Assembly (NCBI RefSeq): GCF_000801105.2
Contig: NC_079516.1
Coordinates: 22,109,043 to 22,173,042, forward strand
DNA length: 64,000 bases
Source of the DNA: Raphanus sativus
Taxonomy: Eukaryota; Streptophyta; Magnoliopsida; Brassicales; Brassicaceae
Reading direction: 5' to 3'
The position numbers and the translations under genes are program-made. The notes below the pieces were generated by a model, which saw only the letters and a program-made list of their open reading frames with translations, did not search any database and was not told where the DNA came from. Position 1 is the first letter of the stretch, and each line of letters opens with the position of its first letter. Below, piece by piece: positions 55,872 to 64,000 of the stretch.

Positions 55872-58118
55872 ATGGAAGAAGCGTTGAGGAACGCTTCAGC
55901 AATAGGTGACCAGCGTCAGAAGATCGAACAGTACAAACTCATCCTCTCCTCTGTTCTCACTTCCAACGACCTTCTCCAGGCGAAGCGCTTCATCGAGCAC
56001 AGTAAGCGAGCGGAATGACTCTGCATCGATCGATTTCCGTCGCAAATTGATTCACTAAAAAACAATCCAAATATATTTGTTTTGCAGTAATATCGGATGA
56101 CGTGGCTTTGGTGGTTTCGAGGCAGCTTTTGCAGTCTTTCGCACAAGAGCTGGGGAGATTGGAAGCAGAGACTCAGAAGGAGATTGCGCTCTTTACACTC
56201 ACCCACATTCACCCCAGAGTTGTTTCCTTCGAGGAACAGGTTTTCGATTTTTTCTTTTTCTTTTTTTTTAATTTAATTTAGAGATAGAGAGATAATGTAA
56301 CATTGGTGTTGCTTGACAATGAATCTCCTTGTAGGCACTTGTTATCAGAGAAAAACTTGCGGCTTTGTATGAATCAGAGCAGCAATGGTCAAAGGCTGCT
56401 CAGATGTTGAGTGGCATTGACCTCGACTCTGGAATGAGGTATTATTATGAGATAACCAGCTAAAATTCTAGCTTCTTGAGTCTGCTTATTATTGTCATTA
56501 TTCATCAGGGCTGTTGACGAAAACTTCAAGCTCTCCAAGTGTATCCAAATTGCTCGTTTGTATCTCGAGGATGATGATGCTGTAAATGCAGAGACTTATA
56601 TTAATAAAGCTTCTTTCTTAGTGAGCAGCAGTCAGAATGAAGTTTTGAATTTGCAATACAAGGTCTGTTGACCTCCTTCAACTAAGATTTTATGTCCTCT
56701 ATCTTTTTTTTTAATATATAATAATAATATCCTTTTCAGGTTTGCTATGCTAGAATTTTGGATATGAAAAGAAAGTTCTTAGAGGCTGCACTTCGGTATT
56801 ACGGCATTTCTCAGATTGAACAACGACACATAGGTGATGAGTAAGTAACTCTCCTCTTCTTCTTCCCCCTGCTACAACTTTTTTTCTGAAACGTGTTTCC
56901 TGGTATTTTCCAGAGAGATTGATGAGAATGCATTAGAGCAAGCCTTATCTGCTGCTGTCACATGCACCATATTAGCTGGAGCCGGCCCTCAACGTTCTCG
57001 TGTTCTTGCTACTTTATATAAAGTATAAGTAAACTCCTTGTCGACTATTTATTGATATGATAAAGTCATTTTTCTTACTTGCTTTCCTTCTTAATATCTC
57101 CTTATCAAACAGGATGAGCGTTGCTCCAAGCTGAAGATTTATCCCATCCTGCAGAAGGTTCTATCCATTGTTTCCTTCTATCAGACAAACATGCAGTTGG
57201 ACATATAATATCCTTCACCATAGCCTATAGAAACACATGCTCAACATCAGATTTCCGTGTATTTTTTCTAGGTGTATCTGGAAAGGATTTTAAGGAAACC
57301 AGAGATTGATGCTTTTGCCGAAGAACTAAGGCCACATCAGGTCTGGACTCTGACTAAGATTCGGAAGTACTGTATCATTTAAGTTGCTAGGTTCATAACA
57401 CGCTCTTGGTTTTCAACAGAAAGCATCTTTGCCTGACAAATCCACTGTTCTTGACCGTGCCATGATTGAGCATAACCTTTTAAGTGCAAGCAAACTGTAC
57501 ACTAACATAAGGTAAATAAGATTATATATAGAATCAGTATCTTTTACCGTTGCTTTTTGTTTCTGAGACTCCCTTGATTCTGTAAATTCATTTCTTTGTT
57601 TGTATCTTAGGTTTGATGAATTGGGAACTCTGCTGGGGATTGACCCAAGCAAGGTATTATTCGAAATCAATAGGTGAAATCCTATTTTATCCTTTTGTTT
57701 GTCCTGTGTTTAATGGCATACGTTTTCTTTCTGAAGGCGGAGAAGATAGCATCTAATATGATTTGCCAAGACAGAATGAGAGGTTCCATCGATCAGGTTA
57801 GCAATTTGTCAGTTTATTAATGCGAGCCCATCCCTGAGAGAGAGAGTTCTTGTTAGTGTTCATTATCAAGAAGATTCTTACTTGAGTTTTGATCTGTTCA
57901 GGAGGAGGCTGTGATACATTTTGAAGATGACATTGAGGAACTACAACAATGGGATCATCAGGTTCACTCTTTCTTCTGTTTCTCTCTCTTAACAGATATT
58001 TATGTTATTTTCTTAATGACTGAAAAGTGGAAGCTGTGTGCAGATATCGGGAGTATGCCAAGCTCTCAACGATATTCTGGATGGCATGGCGAAGAAAGGC
58101 TTGCCGGTTCCTGTCTGA
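55872..58118 (+). CDS. CSN4: COP9 signalosome complex subunit 4 (13 exons, 397 aa)
   Basis: PCI-domain subunit of the COP9 signalosome, which removes NEDD8 from cullins and so controls SCF-type ubiquitin ligases; in Arabidopsis its loss gives constitutive photomorphogenesis. Exons: 55872-56001, 56088-56239, 56335-56438, 56509-56662, 56740-56840, 56914-57022, 57113-57157, 57272-57340, 57420-57511, 57611-57653, 57737-57796, 57902-57961, 58044-58118. They sum to 1194 nt, all GT-AG, phases consistent. The protein begins [20 protein letters not shown], has helical repeats ([18 protein letters not shown]), the PCI region ([40 protein letters not shown]) and ends [10 protein letters not shown]. The length equals my recollection of the Arabidopsis protein. 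No lesions, so probably functional. Confidence 0.96.
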
Positions 58119-59213
58119 TTGGTTCCACCAAGTCGTGAGACTCGTCTTTTGACGATTTACTTAAATATTAGCCGATGAGCGCATTGGTGTGTTTTGGGGA
58201 CAGTCAGTTTTCATTTGCTCTTTTTTTTGCAAATTCATGTTTATGCCTTTGTTAATTTTGACTGAGAGAAAAAAGATTGGGCATCGGAGGAGGATATTAT
58301 TAAGAAACATTGTCAGATTTTCGTTAAAGATAAAAACACAAAATTGATTGTTTAAGAAATACTAAAATACTCCAGCTAATTTCCACTAAGCTTTTTAATG
58401 TTAAATTTTTTTTGCTACCCAATTTAATATTCTAATTAATTATATTGTTCATTTTAGTATACAAACTTTTAAAACTGTGTCCATTTTAATGTTTGAACTT
58501 TATTTATTTTAATTAAAAATACTAATAAGTGTCTACCAAAATTTAAAAAAAAATCTCTAAAATTTTAAAAATAATTTCAGAAATTTCTAATTTTTATTTT
58601 AAGATTTAGGAATGAAGGTAATAAATTAGGGATAAAATTTTTAAATTTTTATTTTTTTAAATTAAATTTTGTAGGAAAACAAACTAAACTCAATACTTAA
58701 AGCTTAAAATTTTTATTTCAAAATTTAAGACTATACACAGTTTAGTTACTTTTTTCTCAAACAGAAAATAAAATTAAAACTTTCTTAGATGTTTTGTAAA
58801 TTTTAGAATTTTTTAAAATTTTATTTGAAACTTATTAGTTTAGATATTAAAATGGGTTTAGCTTGAATAGTTTGTATATTAAAATAAATTAAAAATTTAA
58901 CGAAATTTAGTTGGAGTGTTTTTATTAAATTTTCTTTCGTGTTTATGAATCTGATGACTTCGAAAAAGGGATTTATATCTAAGAATTTCTTAAGACCATT
59001 CATCAAAACCCTCCTTAGTTATAACCTGCTTGTTAATCCAAATTCTTTGTTATCAGATTCAGTATCTTTATTTTTCATATAGATTGTTTTTCGAGTTCTT
59101 ATTTTTTTTCAAGTATAGTATTATTTTACGATGCGACTAAAATTTTTCGGAAACCCTTAGAAGTTCAAAACTCTTAAGAGTTTTCCTTTCTTAAAAGCCC
59201 CACTCATTAAATT
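58119..59213. other. CSN4 3' UTR and AT-rich spacer with a possible MITE
   Basis: 58364-58928 has related ends AAATACTCCAGCTAATTT and, inverted, AACACTCCAACTAAATTT around a T/A-rich interior. This suggests a MITE-like element of about 560 bp. No target duplication identified. No gene otherwise. Confidence 0.45.
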
Positions 59214-61010
59214 GGGAAATTTTGGGAAAAAAGAACAAGTAAACCAAACTATTATCCCCTTAGAACATAATCAAATTTTGTCACCTTTTGACTTTTATTA
59301 CCCTTCTTGTAAATAAAAATTCATATCAATATATTTACAATGCAAAAATTTTTGGAAAAATATAAAACATGAAGTAGTCAAGCATATATAAAAAATATTT
59401 TTAGATTTAAAAAATATGTGCAATGGTAACTTTAAAAATGGGCTAAATGTGTTAGAATATCAGATCTACCATCTACGGCGACTTAGAATATGCAATCTAC
59501 GTAAGATACAATGATCTACCATATGTAGAATGCGCAATACACCGAAAACATATCCATCTAGTAAGGAAGAATATCGAATCTATCTAAAAGGTATACATCT
59601 AGTATAGAAGAATGTGGAATCTGCAGCTCCTTCTATGTTCTGTATTTTTGGTAGATGACAAGAGATACCAAATATTCTAATATTTGTCTTCACAGAATAT
59701 ACATTCTACGTTGTTTTTTTTATCTATAATTTCAGTATTTCCTATCTTCAACTTAATCTCTTTTCTGTTTTGGTAGAATAGTTCTACTAAATTTTTTAAC
59801 AAAATCCGAAAATCTAGGAAAAACGGTTAGAAAATATTCTCTAAATCTCTTAAATTTTTTTATTTCCTTTTTTAAATAATATTGACAAATTGTGAGTCTC
59901 CTTCGTTACTTGCACGATTTTGGATTGTGCATCTTGGGTAGTCTTCTTTTCTTAGTTGTTCCAAGCTTTTGTCAATCTAACAAAAGATGATGCACATCTA
60001 CGCTTCTTCAGGTTTGTGGAAATCGTCCAAAAGAAGTGGATGGAAATTTCTTGTTGATGAAAAAAAGGAGATAGATTATTTATTTCGGACACAAGCAAAA
60101 TTTTTGACAACGTAAGAATTATGGTTTGTGAGTACTTTGAAATCGATGTAAACATGGTCAATATCGAGCTGAGTTACTTATCCTCTGAGTCACAAACTTT
60201 CTATGACTGATGAGCTAACAAGACGGTCTCTCTCTATCTCAACACAATCTACTCGTTTTCTACTCGTGCGTTCGTTTTCTTAACCAAATAACCATTGTGA
60301 TAAGAAACAAAAAGGACCAAGTTTCTTCATTAAGCTGCTTTAAATTGGACAAGACGGTGATTGTACAAAGTTTATTTCGAACTCTTAACTATCTCTAAAC
60401 TCTCCGAAAGCAGCACGAAGACACTCTGACTCAGATCAGTAACAAGTTAATGGTAAATAGTACATGTCGTAGCAAATGGTTAGGAGTTGTGGAGAACAGT
60501 TTTTGGAGATTATGATTGTGGTGTTCCTGAATAAGAAAAACTGCAAAGGGAAGTTTTCTTTAATAGAACCAAATTTGTGGACAATACAGAAAGAGAATCA
60601 TAATTATATATAAAAAAAAGTCGAAGACATAGTAGCATTGTTTAATAGAAATATAGTAGTAATCAGATATTGTGATGATGAGTTCTAAGGTCTCCGACCA
60701 ACTAAGACGGCCGGAGAAGAAGGTGTTGATGGCGAAACTTAATTGCCTCTTCGTTGGAGAGAAAGAAGAGTCGGAGTCGACGACGTGTTCTAAATTTTTA
60801 CTTTCTGCTTTTTTTTTTACTTTTTAGATAGTAAAAAAGTAAAAACAATATTAGTAAATGATATTTACTTTTTAATAATTGTATTTAGAAATTCATAGAA
60901 AAGGCTAAACGGGATTTGCATTATTGTTTATACTATAGGGACAAAGATTTTGATTTTTATACTAAGGGGACAAACTAGTAGTTGTTTTGTTCTTTATTTC
61001 TAAATTTCTC
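59214..61010. mobile_element. Second MULE-like non-autonomous element, about 1.8 kb
   Basis: Termini GGGAAATTTTGGGAAAAAAG and, inverted, GAGAAATTTAGAAATAAAGA. Near the right end are CTATAGGGACAAAG and AAGGGGACAAACT, matching the GTCCCTATGG / TTGTCCCTTAAT words inside the left end of 45772-47264. 59450-59720 is packed with TAGAAT..ATCTAC words, like 46730-47040. A small open frame MMSSKVSDQLRRPEKKVLM starts at 60676 without recognised homology. No transposase. TSD not clear. Confidence 0.55.
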
Positions 61011-61368
61011 AAAAATTTATAAACAAACAGTTTAGTCTGATGACATGCAATGAAGTGGGATATGACTCAATAATTAATAATATTTCATCTGATGTGGTAG
61101 CTGTATCAGCATCCAATTCACCTTTTGATCTTGTCGAAGGAGAAGCCATTCGGGAGGTCATGTATAGTGCCGTTTTGACCAAAAAAATGTATAGTGCCGT
61201 GAATGATCAGCAGATTTGGGAAAGTTCCAAACAACACGAAGCTACACACTTAATAAAAATATTAATCAAGTACAAATAGGTTGAATAAACATATTCAATT
61301 TTCTAATTACAGAATCATTATAAATGTACCTATATGAAATAGGTTAAAAGATATACTATCATATTTCA
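61011..61368. other. Unassigned spacer
   Basis: A 79-codon open frame (61040-61279) has no recognised homology; an internal GTATAGTGCCGT repeat suggests it is not coding. Nothing else seen. Confidence 0.45.
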
Positions 61369-62630
61369 TTTTTTTGGTAAAAATGTAAATATATTATTAC
61401 GAGGTTTTTTAATTTTTGACTAACATATTAACAAGAAGCAGAAAAAAAACAAAATCTAAACAGAAGCTTAATCTAGCCTAAACCGGAACACGACATAACA
61501 CACCAAAACATCAATCCAGAAGCACGGCCAATACGGTATCTACCGTTTGCCACAAAAGACTGAACCAAGTTAAACTGAAAGTCAGAGCTAGATAATTTTG
61601 GCCTCCCTGATGCAATATCTCTTAAAGATATTGGCTCAGCCGAAAATAGCTCGCGGAGTACCTCCTAGCTAGCACATGCCCACAAGAACAAGCTGTAACA
61701 TTAAAGGCCAAGCACACCGACACCAGCAAAAACAAGCAATTATTCGACTTGGAACCATCATGTACACAATGCCGGACCAAGCGAAACAGATTGTAACAAC
61801 CTCCGCACTCCCTGACCAGTAGCCCCAAGCCTGCACTAAAATGAAACCACACACCACCACCAACGCTCAAGCAAACTTCAGTGATGATGTGATGTGAGCG
61901 AAAACAAAGCGCTCAAAGCAAGCAGTCAAAGACACGAGAACCACTTGCACGTTTGAACCCGTTGAGAACCAACGATCTAACTCCAGTGCTGAAACAATTT
62001 GTCGCTAGCAACGGTAAGGACCTTATGAAGACCAGAGCACATACTTAATCAAAGAACAGACGTCTTCATAGAACGGACAAGCCAGAGAATCGGGAAGAGA
62101 GAATTCGAAGTGAAGAGGAAGAACAGGAGGCCACTGAGGAGGCATAGACAACTGTCCTTTGAACCGCACATTAGAAATACACGAGCCTTATTTGTTCTCA
62201 AGCATCAACACATCTGCAAACTCAAAGCAGAAGACACGCTGTCGTGGTATATAGACCCACCAACACAAACTCTAGCTAGATAAGGAAATCCAGCACCCGA
62301 CGAGAATGACGAGAACCGAGAAACTCCAGATCAAGCCGAATCACACCATATACCGGAAGGAGAGACCCCCTAACGACCTAGAAGAGTGAAACTGAACCTC
62401 CTCCTCGCAAGCAGAAGAAACAGAACAGATCTGAGATGAAAACGATCTAGGTTCAAACACAAAAAGCAAACAGCAGCTACCAAAGATAGCTCCACCTTCT
62501 CGCCAAGGAACCAAAGAAAATAGAGAAACCTCTGGAAATGCAAATCCTCAGTAGCAGAGCAATCTTCGAGGCCAACCCTAACCCAGAACCTTGCGTATAT
62601 TGAAGGGTAACCTGACAGTCGAAGCGGCAG
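61369..62630 (-). mobile_element. Probable non-coding non-LTR retroposon, reverse orientation
   Basis: The plus-strand T run at 61369-61375 followed by GGTAAAAATGTAAAT resembles the 3' end of the LINE at 21273 (poly-T, GGTAAAATGTTAAAT). The following 1.2 kb is higher in GC than its surroundings and A/C-rich on the plus strand, with no homologous protein recognised. The right boundary and target duplication are undetermined. Confidence 0.4.
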
Positions 62631-63282
62631 TGATAGAATCCTGGTTGAATAGGATTCGTTTTCCCTTGATCTTTGAAGGATGATCAGTGGTTTGGTCGAT
62701 GATTGATTGATCTGAAGTGCGGAATAGGATAGATGGATGGTTGTTGATGGATGGAGATGGATGGATGGATAAAAGTAGAGATGGATGGTGATTCTTCAGT
62801 TGTGGATCGATGGAGAGATCATAACTTGTTTGATGTGTAAGTGATCAAGAGAGTAAACTCCTATTCTGATCATAAACAAGATTGCTGTTAGAGAATGAAC
62901 TCGGTAGCGGATCAATGTTCAAAGATAAACAAGGGATTAACAAGTTTAGAGAGATTTTTGATAAAAAGCGTGAATGATTTTATTTAGGTCGTGCAGCCTC
63001 CTTATATGGTCTTACATTGTGTGAAAAGCTAGAAAGAAATGTAGAAAACTAGACAACATAGGAAATAGAAACAACACTGAAGACCAAAGACCGAAATTAA
63101 TGATTTTTGACTCTCTTCTTGACTGATCACGACCAAGGCTGGTTTGCTGGACTTCTTCTTGGGTTTTGTTGATGAGAATGGGTCAGAAACAATCTGACAA
63201 AGTGCCTGGTCGAATTTGGTAAGGAACAAGCCCAAACTGAATTTGTTATGAACTTTTCTTGGGCTGAAAAAGCTCATTTCGA
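62631..63282 (-). mobile_element. Solo-LTR-like sequence (tentative)
   Basis: Starts TGATAGAATCC, the same opening as the LTR at 48705. On the minus strand it has a TATA-like CATATAAGG in mid-sequence. GGCAG occurs on both sides (62626-62630 and 63283-63287), a possible 5-bp target duplication. The right end is CGACC rather than CA, so the boundary is uncertain. Contains a GATG/GATGGATG microsatellite at 62731-62789. Confidence 0.35.
62731..62789. repeat. GATG microsatellite
   Basis: Imperfect run of GATG(GA) units interrupted near 62770. Confidence 0.85.
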
Positions 63283-63328
63283 CCGGCAGCTAAATAAGCT
63301 CATTTTTCAGTGTCATTTAGCTCACTTA

Positions 63329-63382
63329 ACTCATCAAGCTCCAAACTAGTGTTACTTAGCTCATCAAGCTCCAAACTAGATG
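63329..63382. repeat. Tandem repeat, 30-bp period
   Basis: AGCTCATCAAGCTCCAAACT is found twice, separated by AGTGTTACTT; the unit is preceded by similar AGCTCA words. Confidence 0.85.
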
Positions 63383-63736
63383 TGGTTCATCTCTGTTACG
63401 AACATTTTTAACTGGATTACTACTATTAGCTTCATTCATATTATCACCCTTTCCCTGGTTAAACCAGATATAGTAATGTGGAGTAAATCTTCTATTTACT
63501 ATATGTTTTCAAACCGTTTCACTAGCAACAAACTTGGTATTGTTTCATTTATGACAGGGACAAAACATTTTACCCGTTTGTTACTTCTCCTCATGAATCT
63601 TTATGCGCATACATCCAACTCCGAAGTTCATAGATATTTCCAGACATTTTTTTTTACTCTTTTTCGTTTTTTTTCTTTGTGTATTTTAAGAATGAGGGAA
63701 AATATCATATTTATAGGGAAATTTCGATTTTGGTAG

Positions 63737-64000
63737 GTAACAATGTTACAACGAATTTACGTTTGATCATAACTTAACTACGAATGTACAACTACGTTTC
63801 TCGTAAGTTGGTTGTTAATCAGATGATAACTGTTCGATGTAATTTAGTTGTAATGTTACGACTACTTTACGACTACTAGTAAATGTAATCGTAAATGAGA
63901 TGTTATTTTACATCTACTTTACAACTAAATCTTTTAGTAGCAAAATTACGTTTAGCTTACGACGAACAATACCATAGTCGTAAGTTAGATGTAAGGTCGA
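63737..64000. mobile_element. Possible CACTA-type subterminal repeat region, cut by window end
   Basis: Dense short direct and inverted motifs of the type TTACGACTAC, GTCGTAAGT and TTACAACTA (63740-64000). Such arrays flank the termini of crucifer CACTA (En/Spm) elements. No CACTA terminus is visible inside the window. Confidence 0.4.

Noticed and set aside
57121..57309. 62-codon frame in CSN4
   Set aside because: Reads through exon 7 and intron 7 out of frame; shadow of CSN4.
61040..61279. 79-codon plus-strand frame
   Set aside because: Contains an internal direct repeat and no recognisable domain; likely chance in AT-rich DNA.

Overview
This is plant nuclear DNA from a crucifer (Brassicaceae), most likely a Brassica-type genome. 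The genes have short exons with GT-AG introns, the spacers are very AT-rich, and plant retrotransposons, Helitrons and MITEs fill most of the window. No rRNA, CRISPR, organellar or bacterial-type operon was seen.

Two conserved single-copy genes frame the window. At the left edge are the last three exons of the 26S proteasome ATPase RPT4 (21-561). At 55872-58118 is a complete 13-exon COP9 signalosome subunit 4 gene (CSN4, 397 codons). From memory, RPT4A and CSN4 lie only a few genes apart on Arabidopsis chromosome 5. If so, this is the same block stretched to about 57 kb by nested insertions. Both genes serve the ubiquitin-proteasome system, but their proximity is probably ancestral order rather than co-regulation. 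Other host genes are an unrecognised 200-aa membrane protein (7209-7811), an F-box gene (24569-26098) with a broken partial copy behind it, and a chloroplast RNA-binding-protein pseudogene split by a retrotransposon (35026-43050).

Mobile elements by region. 1640-4947: Copia derivative with gag and protease only. 5377-5664: TRIM. 6270-6912: Helitron. 8177-14217: 6-kb LTR element with identical 227-bp LTRs and no coding capacity. 14581-19239: intact Copia of the Arabidopsis RE1 type with one 1441-codon ORF and identical 121-bp LTRs. 19359-20749: TTA-flanked Harbinger-like element carrying pieces of the farnesyltransferase alpha-subunit gene. 21037-22285: MITE and LINE tail. 27979-35000: Helitrons, a Stowaway MITE, a Sadhu-like retroposon and a CCGAACC-rich repeat. 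35591-42814: 1.25 copies of a Copia element in reverse orientation. 43348-47264: Helitron containing a long palindrome, then a MULE-like element. 48705-52358: non-coding LTR element with 0.78-kb LTRs. 53050-55000: further Helitron ends and a CCGAACC repeat. 59214-61010: second MULE-like element. 61369-64000: retroposon, solo-LTR-like sequence and possible CACTA subterminal repeats.

The most unusual signals are: (1) the 6-kb LTR element with no ORF and tandem internal repeats; (2) the transposon with captured farnesyltransferase exons; (3) four insertions of only 15-23 bp, each ending in poly-A and flanked by 14-16-bp target duplications; (4) a Sadhu-like retroposon with a perfect 17-bp duplication; (5) a second non-coding LTR family; and (6) a roughly 100-bp near-perfect palindrome inside a Helitron. 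No coherent new multi-gene system was found. The novelty lies in the non-autonomous element families and their nesting.
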